A stretch of 64,000 nt of DNA from Peromyscus leucopus. Its lineage: Eukaryota > Chordata > Mammalia > Rodentia > Cricetidae. Positions 22,805 through 35,799 of the stretch are shown here, piece by piece; the first letter of the stretch is position 1, and each line of letters begins with the position of its first letter. The stretch spans positions 63,539,334 to 63,603,333 of the forward strand of contig NC_051084.1 in NCBI RefSeq assembly GCF_004664715.2. Reading direction: 5' to 3'. The position numbers and the translations under genes are program-made. The notes below the pieces were generated by a model. That model saw nothing but the letters and a program-made list of their open reading frames with translations, was not told the DNA's origin and ran no database searches.

Positions 22805-23713
22805 TTAGATATAAACTTTAAAAAATATTTTTGCCTGAAGTCAAAACATAAGATGAAGACTTGCAGGCTCTCAAACTTCATTTATTACCATGATTTCACA
22901 ACTCATGAGAAGTTTGTTCCAATAATCCAGTCAGAAAGAGTGTAAATAAAAGCCAGGTATTGTAGAAACAATGCAGGACCTCTTTGGCAGCTGGGGAGAG
23001 TTATCAAGAGCAACATTATCACCAGTGACATTTTACAGTGAGGTGTGTTAACTGTTCCCTTCAGTCATGTTGTGATGGTTATGACACTAAACATTGGTGT
23101 AACAGGCTTCATCTCAACAGACATGCAGACTGTGGCCCAAGAGTAAGAGTCTTTGCAACACATGTATTAAGTCTCTGAAGAATGAGTGCTTGAAAACCAT
23201 TTCCTGATTGCTGATTATGACATTTAATCACTATATTTTGCAGTTCATAAAAGAAATCATCTAAGAAAATATTGTTCACCTTTGATGGTTAGTATTCCAT
23301 TTTATATTTAAAGGAAACTTACATCTTTTACCTTCGACATCCAACGATAATTTCATACCTGTGTTTGGCTTCCTTCCACCCATGGAATTGTAGCACTAGC
23401 CTTATCTTTCAAAGTGAAGCCTCAGTACTTTGACAGTTTATGCCAACTGAGAACTTGACAAAAATTCAGAATTGCTTGGGAGATGGGCCTCTTAGCATTC
23501 CTGTGAGAATTTATCTTGTTTATGTTAATTGATATGGGGATTAATCTTAATTTCCAGTAGGGCTAATTCTTGGACAGATGATTTTGTTTAAGATGGCGAA
23601 AGCAAATTGATCACCAGCATATATACAATCATTGCTCTCCATTTCTGATGGTGCGTGAGATGTGACAACTACTGCCATCTCTTTTGGCTGTGACAACCCC
23701 ACCATGATAGGCT
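22805..23713. other. AT-rich non-coding DNA, no feature seen
   Basis: No repeat, exon or RNA gene recognised. Confidence 0.45.
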
Positions 23714-23718
23714 ATAAC

Positions 23719-24135
23719 TGTTAGTTTTCTGGCTGCGTTGTGTTCTTACCCTGTAAGGAAACGTCACGAAACACAACAGAATCCGCTTATGAGAGTTTAT
23801 TAGAAAATAAAGGGACAGAGAGTGCAGGCCTGTGGGAGAGACACGTGCGTGGAGAAGAGAGTGGGGAATATCGCGCTGGACTTTTAAAACCGGCTGGGGG
23901 CGTGGCCAGGTCACGTCACTACTCTACGCGTATGCGTAGATCACATGGTCACGTTGCGCGCTTACATGACCATGCAATGTCACGGGCCCTGATCACGCAG
24001 GACCCCTTGGCCCGGAACTTGCTAGGTGGAGATATCCGGGCCCACCGGGTATCCTAGCTACGAGACGCTTTTGATCCAGAAATGGCTAGGCGGAAGTGTC
24101 CGCCTGGTAAATGCGATCGTGTTGTAAACCCTTCA
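23719..24135 (-). mobile_element. Solo LTR, unusually CpG-rich, antisense
   Basis: A 417-bp block beginning TG and ending CA, flanked by the 5-bp repeat ataac (23714-23718 and 24136-24140). Read on the minus strand it has promoter-like order: a CpG-rich upstream part with CRE-like TGACGTGA (23912-23919), a TATA-like TTTTAAAA/G (23881-23889), and an AATAAA about 80 bp further (23796-23801). I count about 28 CpG dinucleotides, far above the neighbouring DNA. No internal viral sequence remains. It is not close to the other LTRs here; I cannot name the family. Confidence 0.7.
23881..23889 (-). promoter_or_regulatory. TATA-like box of the CpG-rich LTR
   Basis: TTTTAAAAG on the minus strand lies 80 bp upstream of the AATAAA at 23796-23801, the order expected of U3 and R. 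The spacing is the main support; activity is not shown. Confidence 0.4.
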
Positions 24136-24140
24136 ATAAC

Positions 24141-25820
24141 CTTGAACAATGAGTTCATTATCCTTTCACTTATATGGTGTTTTTTTCCAGAATATTTTAT
24201 CACAGAAACAGGAACAAAAAATAAGACAGAATTTGAGTCTGAGAAGCAGGGCTATTGATTGAAAACCTAACCACATGATTCTTAGGCCTTCATAAGTCTT
24301 TAGGGGTGAGAATGTGGAAGTATATGGAAATTTGAATTAGAAATAACTTTGGATGCTGGAAGCAGAACTTACTGTGTCATTTTAGTGAGAGTCTGGAAGA
24401 AAAGAATGATGAGAGGTATGTAGACAATGAGGGCATGGCTCATGAGGCTTTAGTGTAGAGTGAGGACTCCATCAGGAACTGGTGGGAGGCCATTTGTATG
24501 ATATTTTGTCCAAGAATCTGGCTTCATTTTGATCATGAGAGCTACAACGAGGCCCTCACAGGAAATTGAATGAAGCTTTAAAGGCAAAGCCTGGGTTGCA
24601 GTGGTGATTTCAGGACAACAGAAATACCAGAGCTTTGAGATACTTGCCAAGGAAAGCCAAGGCATGGTGGAGCCAGCAATAGGAAGGCTGTGTGCTAAAG
24701 GTGGCAGAGTTAGAGATAGGTAGGGAGCTCCCCAGGTTCTTTTGGAGCCTGAATGATTCTACCAAAAGCAATAGAGGCCAGACATGTACTAAAAGATGTT
24801 TCTCTGTTGGATTTTGATCTTACTTTGATGTGATTGTTTCTTGCTATCATTTTGGAACAGTAATGTTAACCTTGTATCAAAAAAAAAAAAAAAAACACAT
24901 TGGAATTTGGTACCTTTGGTTTCCAATGGACATCTTTTGCTGAAGACCCCTTTCTTATATCTCCTTAGACGTGTAAGACTAATTCCTATTATCAAGGTTA
25001 AGCTTAAATCTTACTTTAGAGACTTTCCAGAGTATTCTAACCTTATTTGATTGACAGGCAAGCTTCCATCTAAGGTTTAAATGCCTTCCTCTAGTAGTTA
25101 TCACAGTGTAGTTTGGATGGAAGGTTGTTTTGTATTATTTGTTTAATACTTTACTGGACTTCTTTTATTGACAGCTTTGTTCTTCTCCTCACTGGTATGG
25201 GCTACATCTTTGATCACACCATCCTGAACATGTTTGATTTCTGATCTTAGAAATTAAATCTAATTGGGACTCATATAGATAGGAGATAGGCATGGTCCTC
25301 ATTAACCAGAATGTGATATGGAGTTGTATCTTCACTGGAAGTGATTATTTAAGTAAATTTTTCCTGGTTTGTATGTTTATTATCTTTTCACCTAGCGTTC
25401 AGTATCAGGGATCCACTTTGCATGACTGGCAGCTCTGTCATCTACAACATTGTTACATACTTGTTTAGAAACCATCAATCTTCTTGATATTTACCAAACT
25501 ATTGCTTGCCATAATGATGATGTTTCAAAAATTATGGATCAGTGTTTTTAAAAGTTTTAATGTTTCTTTCATTTTTCTTCATAACTTTGTCAGAATCTCA
25601 GGAGTAAGTTCAGCAGATTTTATAGGCTTCTTATGCTATTGACAATCAACATTCCTTAGACATATTCTTGGAAAAGAACATATTTGTGGATTGAAAGTAT
25701 GGTTTAATTATTTATGTGATTATTAAACCATAATAAGAACAGACTGTTCTTATCTTAGAATGTTTCCCACCAAACACATGTACACAAATCACCATGCATT
25801 TGCTTATTGGCATATATTTG
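24141..25820. other. Non-coding DNA, no gene seen
   Basis: Unassigned. A run of 17 A lies at about 24880-24896. Open frames of 68-71 codons lack recognisable similarity. Confidence 0.45.
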
Positions 25821-25825
25821 GGGAC

Positions 25826-26345
25826 CTGTGGATAGCAGCTTCAAAGATGGCCTCCAATGATTCCTTCTCCCTGTTATTCACTCCCTTGCATGAGTCATTC
25901 TACTATTCAGAGTTGATCAGTATTACAAATAGGATCCTGAAGGAGGGTTGGTAGGTCATTTCTGAAAACAGGATATAAAATTCACTACAACTTCCATTTT
26001 GGTGATTTATCCTCTGTATTTCTTGGATGTCTCACTTTTGTGGAAGCCAGGACTATGTAGAGAAGCCCTATGGGAACTCTCTGTGGCAATGAACTGAAGT
26101 CTTCTCACAATTGCTAATGAAGACTGAAGACATCTGCCAACAACAACATATGTGAGATGTCTTAAAATCAGCTCTTCCATCCCCATTCAAGTTTTCCAAT
26201 GACAAATTACCAGTTGACAGCCTAATTTAATCTCGTAAGCTACCCTACATCAAGACCACCCTGCCCCTCCAGCTGCATTTCTGATCTTGGAAAGGGTGAG
26301 AGAGTAAACGCCTGCTGCTTTATACTGTTAAGATTGGGCAGGGTA
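25826..26345 (+). mobile_element. Ancient MLT1-type MaLR LTR
   Basis: 'agcagcttcaaagatggcct', 'ggaagccaggactatgtaga', 'tgtggcaatgaactgaag', 'ctgccaacaacaacat', and 'taagctaccctacatca' follow the order of mammalian MLT1 LTRs as I know them. Very diverged, so it predates the rodent-specific elements here. Confidence 0.7.
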
Positions 26346-28385
26346 TTTAAATTAAATAATAATTTAAGTATTATTAAATTTGTTATTTTAATAATAAGCA
26401 GCTAATACAGGTCCTGTTCTCTATCTACTGAATCCTAAAGTAGAGCCCAGGAGTTTTCAATATTATCAAGCACCCCAAAGGTGATGCCAAATTTGTGTAT
26501 TGATGCCAGAGAACCATACTGTTACCAGTGGTTCTGAGAGCCAAGTATTTGTAAACCTACATTCATTAACACAACTAACAACAACAACAAAATAACAACT
26601 TCTGAATCTTTAACATACAAAGAGCAGCAGTTTCTCTTTCAATGTTTCTTTTTGAATTGTGGTTATTATAGTTGTTCTGTGTTTTGAGAGTGGAATAGTA
26701 TTGACGGCGAGATTCAGACATTTATGTGTAAATGTAACCTTCAGGATGACTCTTGGAGGAATGATTACCACTACTCCTGATCTTTAAGATTAACCACCAA
26801 AATCAAAGAGCACTGACTTTACGATAATTACTTGGATGAATTAGGAACTGCTCTGAATTCTTTCTCTCCAGTCCATTTTCCTTTACCAAGCAAGCATAGG
26901 GTCCAACTTTCTAAGATCAAAGGAAATATTTTCTTTTTTTTTCTCAAAGCTAGAAAGCCATTAATATCCATCTCTGTAAAGCAACCCAAATGAATATTTC
27001 AAAAGTGACTTGTATAATTAGCAGAATTTCACAACAGTGTCAGCATTCATGTGGGGACTGTCTGCAGGGGCGTCAGGGAAGCCCGGGGTGGAAGCCTTAG
27101 GCAGCAGTGGCCTGGTAGAGTCGCCTTCGTTTCTCTGCATTGAGCCTGTTTTATTTCTGAATTGAACATGCCTTTTTTCTTTATGAAACAGGAATTAATT
27201 AGCAACTATAAAGAGCCACTTTGTAAATTTTGCACATTTGGTGAGTGAATACTGTCACTACCACCTTGGGCTTATAGCCACACTACAGAAGCCAAAAGTA
27301 CTACTTTATTACTCTTATTTTACTGGGAATGAAAGGTGATACATCAGATTCCACAGCTGTGTGGCTTGCACTAGAGAAACAAGCTTTCACCAAGAGAATC
27401 TGGGCGGTCACAGAAGCACGTTCAAAGCATCCTTCCTCAGAAAGATGGGGAGACAGGACTCAGACAGCAGTGAGAGAATGAGTAGTAGGGGGAGCTGGTG
27501 GGAACTCACCATGGACGTATTGAGGGGTACCTGTGGCTTCAGTGAGCAGCAAACATGTGTGAGCCTGTGGCTGTTAGCCATCAGAGCTTCTAGAGATGTG
27601 AAGGATGCATATAAAGGGAGGAAAAGGAGATGACACCTTCTGGCACTTTCTCCTGTCACGCCAGATCATATTCTTGGAGTAACAAATGCTGCCTCACTGT
27701 GGCACCCCAAAGCTTCCATTTTAGACCACATTCGGTTTAAGATCATTTAGGAAAAGATTCTCTAGTAAAAATACAATACAACCAAAATGATAATTTAACA
27801 AAATGATAAACATAAAAAATTCTATATTAATTTAAAAATGAAAATGGTTGTGTTAACATTGCCTTCCATGTCAAGAGACTAGATTACAATATTATTTCTT
27901 TCTTAACTAACTTTATGTTTTAGTTCCTTATTTTCCTTCTTTGACACTCATTTTTCTTATATTTTTAATAATTGGTGGTGGGTACAGGCATAGTGAACCA
28001 GAGAATTTTAATATGGTTTCTATCCAGGATATGCTACTATTTCTAAACAGTCAATCTTTGTCTTTTCTTCTACCTCTTAAGTTGTGGTTCATAAAAATAC
28101 TATCTTTAGAACAGAGTTATTTCTGAAGTACTTGCCTTCCACAACAATGTTTTATTTTAACTCTTGTAAAAATCACCTGCCTTCAATGTAGACCTCAGAA
28201 ACAAAACTGAATTTATATAGAATTTTCATGTGTTGGGGGTTCAGTGCAGAGTCCACAGTTAGATGTCTCAAAGAATGTTATTTCAGTTGAGAATACAGGA
28301 GGAGCCACCTAGCTACATCATGAAATAACTGAAGGACATGATTAAACATACTGATTCCAAACTTAAAAGAAAAAAAGAAAAACAA
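26346..28385. other. Non-coding DNA, no gene seen
   Basis: AT-rich apart from a short GC-richer stretch at about 27055-27130 that matches no repeat I know. Opposite-strand open frames overlap at 27361-27659 (90 and 83 codons) without recognisable homology. No splice-site architecture was evident by eye. Confidence 0.4.
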
Positions 28386-28399
28386 ACAAACAAAAAACA

Positions 28400-28530
28400 G
28401 GGCCAGGTGGTTGTGGTGTACACCTTTAACCCCAGCACTTGGGAAGGCAGAGGCAGGTGGATCTTTGTGAGTTGGGGCAAGCCTGGTCTATAACCATGGC
28501 TACACAGAGAAACCCTGTCTCATAAAACAA
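28400..28530 (+). mobile_element. B1 SINE
   Basis: 'taaccccagcacttgggaag', 'agaggcaggtggatctttgt', 'acacagagaaaccctgtctc', followed by an AAAC-rich tail; an AAAC tract also precedes it (28372-28398). Confidence 0.85.
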
Positions 28531-28540
28531 AACAAGCAAA

Positions 28541-29735
28541 CAATAGCCAAACAAACACCACACAGATTTTTACCTAATTGATGCAAAGATGAACCCTGAC
28601 AATATTTGTTTTTGTTTTATTGTTGTTGTCTTGTTTTGTTCTTATCTTCCGAGGATATTGTGATGCCCAGCCAGCCAGCAACGATAAACTTGACATCATA
28701 TACTATGGTAGAAATCAAATGTAAGGCTAATTTTACCTGTCAAGAAGTACTTCAAAATATATCTTCTTTAGACTTGTTATATTACTGTATCTGTATAACT
28801 AGAAGTCAGAGATTCTCAGCACAGAGAATTTTTCCTAATGAGCTATTTTGGTGGGTCCAGGTGAGCTTCCTTTCTCTTCCTTAACATAACTGAGTAGAAT
28901 CCCTTAAAATGAAAGGCCAGACACTAAGGAACTGACTGAACCCAAATCAACACTTTAAAAATGATTATTGTTCAGTCCTTAGATAGTAGAGTTGCAATTG
29001 TTGGATACCCCACATCTTCATTCCAATGGTCTGCTACTGCTATTGGTTCATCTCACACTTATTTTGGTATAATAGTTTATTCTCATCCTACAGATCATGT
29101 TGGTCCAAGTTCATTACCCTCAACAACTAGGCCAACCTTGACTCAGGCTATAACATATCTTTCAAGTGTGTTTCCATTCAGCCAATGCTCTAGGTCCCAG
29201 TGCCCTACTCACTCTTAACTGCATCCTGGAGTTTTCATTGTATTCTGAGAAGATGATTGGGTACATCACTTCCCCAATGTGTGACAGTTTTTGAGCAACA
29301 ATGAAAACAGATGTTACAAAAAAAGCATTTCTTAGATCCAGCATTTCTTTGTCTCACATCCAGAATGTTCATTGGATCAGTAACCCCCATTCTCTTTTAT
29401 ACCTTCAAAGTTTGTACTACAAACTAGGCTTGCAAATCAACCCAAGAGAGTATGTGGCACAGTGAATTAGGGCAAATAAATATTATAATAAATATTTGTA
29501 ATTTGCCAAGTCTAAAGAAACTTCACCAATACTACAGCATTTCATCTTTAAAATAGTTATATAATGTAGGTTAAACTGCTATTCTCCTTTGCAAGAACCT
29601 GAAATGGAGAAATTGATCTAAGACACATTAGAAAGTGGTGTAGCAACAATGGAGACTACTTGGCTTGAGGCACAAACTCTTTCTCTCTCTCTGATCTACT
29701 TTTTTGTCATCTGTCAGATACACATAATTGTGATT
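28541..29735. other. Non-coding DNA, no gene seen
   Basis: 28940-29400 is less AT-rich and may be an old unrecognised repeat. Open frames of 60-92 codons have no recognisable similarity. Confidence 0.35.
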
Positions 29736-29737
29736 GT

Positions 29738-30125
29738 TATGGTGATGGTTAGTTTCAGTTGTGAACTTGACACAATCCAGAATAACCTGGGTAAAACTGT
29801 TCAGATCCTGTTGGCTTGTAGGCATGTCTGTCAGTGGCTGTCTTTGGTGCCTTAATTTATATGGTAAGACTCTGCCTGCAAGTAGATGACATCATTCCCT
29901 GGCTTGGCGCCCAGGACTATATAAAAGTAGAGAAAGCTATTAGGTATACATGTGTTCATTTCCCTCTGCTCTTGACTGTGGATGTGATGTAACTAGAGTC
30001 TTCATGTCTTTGCTGTCTTGACTTTCCCACCATAAGAGATTGTACACTGCAACTGTAGACTAAAAGAACACATTTCTTCACTAGGTTTCTCTTTACCAGA
30101 GTATTTTATTTGAGTAATAGAGATG
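29738..30125 (+). repeat. URR1-like interspersed repeat
   Basis: 'agttgtgaacttgacacaat', 'tgtaggcatgtctgtcag', 'ccaggactatataaaagtag', 'ctgctcttgactgtggatg' and 'agagtattttatttgagta' give the family order. The AATAAA position is degenerate. Confidence 0.7.
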
Positions 30126-31640
30126 AAAGCCAGGACGCCATCTTTGCTCTTCTTCATTGATTTAGATAGTTGGTGAAAGCCAATCAATATTGTTCTTTTC
30201 TGACACTGGGTGGCAGAACAGATGAATGTAGATTTTGGCATGGAAAAAAAATTGGGTTTAAGGCATTTAAAGTACTCCCAAGATGAATTTCTGAAGCTTT
30301 CTGCTTGGGTTCCTAGTTTCTACTTTCATGTCCTTTAGGTTAAAAAAAAATCAAACTCCTGATCAAACCATTGACAAATATAAGGAACTTGGATGAATAA
30401 GGAGTCATCCCTTTTTATAGAATAACTTGCTTCTATTTGTTAATATGAATGGAGAGGCTCCAGTGAAAATTTAGGTTCAAGGTCAATGCAGTGCAAAATG
30501 TAAAAATAAAAATACACCTTTTATGATACTGTAACTTGTATACTTACGTGTCTAAAAATTAAATATCTGAAAATATCTCTTTATAGACAGTTTTTTCTGG
30601 GTACTGGAAATTTGCTAGATTGGGTATTTTCATAATTGCTTTTTATTATAATACTTACTAGACTATTACTCATATTGAGTTCAGATTAATCTTATATGCA
30701 TATTCTTTTAAGGACAAAGACTCCTATTGTAGTCCAGGATGGTCTAGAATTCACCATTGACCCAGCCTCACCTTGGACTCACAGCATCCCTCCTACTTTA
30801 GCACAAATGGTAGGGTGAGAGGTCCTTTCTCTCACCACTCTGTACTTTTCTTTATTTTTGTTGCTGAACAAATGACAGGAAGATTCATCTTTTTTATACT
30901 GATTTCATTTATATTAAAATGAATTTAATATAATTATTGGATTTCAATTATATTAAAAACCGATAAGATGATAACATGCAAATAAGTTATCAATGACTCT
31001 AAACCCAACATCCATATGCTTTATTAAGTGTTTATTTAAGCAAATGCTTTTCACAATCATTACTATTATCTTCACTTTAAGGATGTTCTTTATGAAGAAC
31101 AGAAAAAGGGAGAAAACAATGGAAATGGGTAGAATATAAAAATTCTTTCTTCCCAAGTGAAGTAAAATTTAGAAGTACTATGAATTTCCGTCACATTTAG
31201 AAATGCACACCTAATTTATAGTTTTCTTTGGAGGATATCTTTCCTGATCTGATAGCTTTTAATTCATTAGGAATCAAACAGTAGGCTGGACTGAGATTGA
31301 TTTTGATTGACTTCTCCTGTTCACTGTAGTCCCTCCTACTTCCAGCTTCACCACACACATTTGCTAAGGATACAAATGAGTCCCAAGTACCACTCCCCAG
31401 CCCTTTGCTAAGAGTCAAGGGTAGGACAGAAAATGGTGTTTTGAGTAATTCAGAACAAGCTAAATAACATGCCCTGAAAGTGATAAAGAAAAGATTCAGC
31501 TTTATCCTCAGCTGCTTCCCACTGCTTTAGAGCAGAGAGAATTTTATATGAACGCACCAAGAAAAGGAACGAGGTGCGATGCACGAAGATTGCAAAGAAA
31601 CCATGTGAATTAATCTACATGACCAAAAAGCTTTTTAAAA
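30126..31640. other. AT-rich non-coding DNA
   Basis: Unassigned except for a possible heavily decayed antisense B1 at about 30715-30815 ('tgtagtccaggatggtctag'). No gene seen. Confidence 0.4.
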
Positions 31641-31652
31641 AATCATGGCAAA

Positions 31653-31799
31653 AGCCGGGCGGTGGTGGCGCACGCCTTTAATCCCAGCACTCGGGAGGCA
31701 GAGCCAGGCGGATCTCTGTGAGTTCGAGGCCAGCCTGGGCTACCGAGTGAGTCCCAGGAAAGGTGCAAAGCTACACAGAGAAACCCTGTCTCGAAAAAC

Positions 31800-31838
<39 letters not shown>
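31653..31838 (+). mobile_element. B1 SINE, young, with a long A-tail
   Basis: Nearly identical to the copy at 22253: 'gccgggcggtggtggcgca', 'gttcgaggccagcctgggct', 'ccctgtctcgaaaaacc', then about 38 A. Flanked by a duplication that includes aaaaaatcatggcaaa (31637-31652 and about 31834-31849). The long pure A-tail marks a recent insertion. Confidence 0.95.
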
Positions 31839-31843
<5 letters not shown>

Positions 31844-31849
31844 GGCAAA

Positions 31850-33349
31850 CTCGACATGACTAGTGAATATGTATCTTTTATTTGTCTTTTATCACCATCC
31901 TCATTATTTATTATTGTAATTTCTCAGTTAACAATTAATATTAGAAAGAGAATGCATTAATTTGTACCCAAGCCAGCGTCAGTCAACTCTTACAGACTTC
32001 CCAGTGCCCTGTCAGTGTACTTCAATCCTTCCTTGTTGAGTTTTTTCTAATTGACTCTAGTGGAACAAATCCAATTGCTTCCTCCACTCCTTATGCTCAT
32101 ATGTAAAGAACGCTACCTTTAAACTACTTCGGTATAATTTTGTGCTGCCCACTTCTGATACACTAGACAGAATGGCATCACCTGAATTTTTTCAGTATTT
32201 TATTTTTAAGGTCACTTGATTGGAATGATGTTATACCATTGTTTCAGGATAATATTAATGTGATATCCTAGAGAAGGAAAACTGGTATATTATTTGACTC
32301 CATCATCCAGGCTCTCTGAAGCCACCATCTGTTTTGTCTGCAGGGTTGATTTATGCCTGAGATGTAAGTGTCAATAACTTGGTTTTGATGGGTGCAATAC
32401 TGCCAGGAAAATGGATATAGTTGAACATCAGGCTATAAAGAAGGGTATGAAGCATAATTCAAATGGGCTTCATGACACTTGTCCCACAGACGACACATAT
32501 TCTCTTCATTTCCAATTTCACTGGAACAAGCAGGAAGAATGGTTTCCAATCTGTCCCACCTCATAAAAATAGACCTGTGTTTAATTCTCTAGGACCTAAC
32601 ATTATCCTTTGGATATTGTCAACCAATCATGCAAGGAAAACGTTTCTAGCCAAAGTAATAGGAATCTAGGTATTGAGATGGCTAAAATATGACTGTTACC
32701 TTGTTTTTAATGATCGCACAAAATATTACAGAAAAGCAAATGTGATGATCATTGTGAGATAGCTTGGTGTCTCTTCGACTTGAATTGCACCATTTTATCG
32801 GGAGCATACTGCAGTTTTCAAGTGTAATATTTTTCAATAGAAGAACACCTAGCTTTGTTGTTCATTATTCTTTAATGCAGTAAAGGAATTTTATCTGTCA
32901 AGGCCTTACACCTCATTTAGTTGTAACCAAAGATGTTTTATGAAACAAGCTACTCTTATTACTGATTATAGCCGAGGTTGGAGAAGAGAAGTTCCAAATG
33001 AACTCCTGTTCTGGCTTTGTTTAATAGCAAATTACCATAAATGTCTCATTGCCAAAGTGCAGTGCATAGGAAGAAATTAGCCGATTAAATTTCTGAGGTT
33101 TTGGTATTCTCTAGGAGAATCTATTAATCCTGTCACATCAAGCTGTTATGTATAAACCAAATGTCTTTATAGGAATTATAGCATTCTGTTTAAAAACTTG
33201 GGCATGAAGCCAAGAGTAATTTTTAATCCAACTTTATTAGGAGATAAAGAATGTGTAATTTATATTATAAAACTGCCTATTGAACAAATAAGTACATTTA
33301 TAATTAATATATTTCCAGAATTGGAAATGGTGAATTAGCATTACTTTTA
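31850..33349. other. AT-rich non-coding DNA, no feature seen
   Basis: No repeat, exon or RNA gene recognised. Confidence 0.45.
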
Positions 33350-33350
33350 C

Positions 33351-33402
<52 letters not shown>
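33350..33402. repeat. (TG)n microsatellite
   Basis: A short ATATAT leader followed by about 22 TG units. Confidence 0.97.
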
Positions 33403-34425
33403 ATACAAATATTAGTTAACAAATGCATAATTCCAAGTTTTGCTGAAAGGCCCTAATATAACCACAATCTTTTGAACATACAGAAATAATTTAGTTTGTA
33501 TTTTTATTACAATTTTTGCATTTTCTTCTGTCAGTACATGAGTGATTTGTAGGAATATACACACATAGGATCACTTGTGTCCAGGTGTACAACACTGTGT
33601 TGACAAATGCCCCAGCTGGTGCTGGAGTTAGTGGACTGAAAAAGTCACCACAATATTTGGAGGATTTTCTTTTGATATCTACTGTCATTAAGCTATTATA
33701 AGTATTAATACATTTCTTTTAACATTATACATGGATTAGAAGAAACTGTGTTTCTGTTTCATTTCCCTTTTTAACAATGGCTTTAATCATTAACAAAAGA
33801 AATAGGGAGCAAGCTACATTTGCATAACATTCGTCTTGTATGAACATACCTATGATGAGTGGGAGTATTCTAGCATAAGAAATTTAATTATAGAAATATG
33901 AGTTGGTTGCTCTGTCAGAAAGTTAAAATCAATTTGTGGTATTGAGCAAATTCCAACAACTAGGAGTTGAAGCTACCTGAAGGAGAAGAGAAGATAAATG
34001 TAGGGGACAGAGTATGTTCTAACAATAGCAACTATCACCAGAAAATCATTCTAAAATTCCTCTCTGTTCCCGTACAGCTTTGGTCTGTTAGAATTATCAT
34101 ATTTTTCCCCTTTAAGTGAATTTCCAGCTTGAATAATATAGAGGTTGGATCAAGTCTATACTTGGGATATGGAATATAAATAGATAAATGTGCTTCATGA
34201 CACTATTCTGTCAACAATAAGTTTGCTAAAGAGATCCTCTATATGCTAAAATAATTAGCAGATCTGTTAGAACCTTGACATAAGTTTGCTGAAGTTTTGA
34301 AACTCTGAAAGGACAAAATTAGGTTCTAGGCAATAATAAATCTCTCTTCTCCTGCTTCATCTGCTTCATTATCCTTGGTGACTCTTGTTATCTAGAAAGA
34401 TATTTGAAGTGAAACAGAGGATGAA
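33403..34425. other. AT-rich non-coding DNA, no feature seen
   Basis: No repeat or exon recognised. Confidence 0.45.
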
Positions 34426-34429
34426 AGAA

Positions 34430-34970
34430 AGAGACACCTTTTCTCCATTGACTGATGGAGGCAGATGCAGAGATCCACAGCCAAACACCAGGCAAAGCTC
34501 CAGGAGTCCAGTAGGAGAGGGAGGAGAGATTCTATGAGCAAGAGCATCAGGATCATGATGGGGAAACCTGCACAGACAACCAAACCAAACTAGTGAGAAC
34601 TCATGAAAGTTGGATCAATGGCTATGGAGCCTGCATGGAACTGGACTAGGCCCTCTGCACGGTGAGACAATTGTGTAGCTTGATCTGCTTGGGGGCCACC
34701 CTGGTGGTAGAATCAGAATCCATCCCCAGTGCATGAGGGGGCTTTTTGGAGCCCACTACTTATGATGGGATACCTTGCACAGCCTTGAGGCAGGGGGAAG
34801 GGCTTGGACTTGCCTCTACTGGATGTGCCTCCACATGGGAGGCCTTGCCTTCTTGTGTGTGGGGAGTGGGGGGTGGGTTGGGGAGAGACTGGGGGGGCGG
34901 GAGGAGGGAAGAGGGAGATCTTTGATTGGTGTGTAAAATGAATGAAAAATGTTCTTAATAAAAAAAATGA
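34430..34970 (+). mobile_element. L1 3' UTR, sense orientation
   Basis: 'gaggcagatgcagagatcca', 'agcctgcatggaactggact', 'aggccctctgcacggtgag', 'gggctttttggagcccac', a long G-rich tract (34855-34915), and 'tgattggtgtgtaaaatgaa' before an AATAAAAAAA end: the sense order of the rodent L1 3' UTR. ORF2 is absent (5'-truncated). The 137-codon antisense frame across it is translated UTR. Confidence 0.88.
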
Positions 34971-35464
34971 GACATTTCTACTTTTTCTTTTCATATATTG
35001 TCTCCAACCACTTTCCACAAAAAAAAAAGAAGAGAACAATTGGAAGAGAAGGAGGTGGGAGAGCAAAAGGAATGTGAGAATGAAAACATATATACTTTCT
35101 TTCATTTGTAAATATATACAACTCATTTAGAAATTGCTGAGCTGCCCAATGCTAGGAATCAATCATTTGGCTAGTGTCTCACAGAAATATCTTACTCACT
35201 CCTCAATTCTAATCATCAGAACAGTCTATTCTTTCATCTAGAAATGATTTTATAACCTGAAAAAAAAGTGAAAATAATTTTTCTTAAGCTTTCTGGATTA
35301 CCTACTGGCACTTTCTCCAAAGTACTAGTCTCATTTGCAATTTGCAATAGCAGAGAAATCAAACTTCAATGAATTACCAGCCCATGTTTATCATGGTGTA
35401 ACTCTATGTAGTTTAGAGAAATTATAAAGGTTGAGGATACATAAGGGACACATTTTAAAAATAT
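34971..35464. other. Non-coding DNA, no feature seen
   Basis: AT-rich with short A-runs. Confidence 0.4.
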
Positions 35465-35465
35465 A

Positions 35466-35560
35466 GTACTAGATGGGATGGAGGCATTGCTCAGCTTTGG
35501 AATGCTCACCTATTATGTGTCAAGATCCAATGCTCATCACTAGAAAATAAAAGTAAAAAG
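35466..35560 (+). mobile_element. ID-like SINE, diverged
   Basis: 'gggatggaggcattgctcag', 'tcaagatccaatgctcatc' and an A-rich tail follow the short ID/BC1-type layout. Confidence 0.5.
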
Positions 35561-35561
35561 A

Positions 35562-35740
35562 ACTAGCTGACTCAGCAGGTAAAGGAACCTGATATACAAC
35601 TGGTGAGTTGGATTTAATCCCCAGAGCCCAGATAAAGATGGAGACCTCTGATCTTCTCCTGTGTGCCATGATGTGCATGACCATACATACATATTATGTA
35701 CACATTCACATACGAAATAATAACACATGAAATAAAAATA
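35562..35740 (+). mobile_element. B3-type SINE, diverged
   Basis: 'gctgactcagcaggtaaagg', 'ggatttaatccccagagccc' and 'gatgtgcatgaccatacata' follow B3 order. Confidence 0.6.
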
Positions 35741-35799
35741 AAGAGGTAAATGGCATGGCATGAGAAAAGGAGCCTAATTAAATTTTATTCTCTCATTTT

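Noticed and set aside
23719..24135. CpG island promoter of a host gene
   Set aside because: The CpG cluster ends exactly at TG...CA boundaries with a 5-bp duplication, so an LTR explains it better; no exon follows.
27055..27130. Small GC-richer patch as a possible exon
   Set aside because: No open frame with recognisable homology and no convincing splice signals.
34713..35126. 137-codon antisense open frame
   Set aside because: It covers the antisense of an L1 3' UTR.
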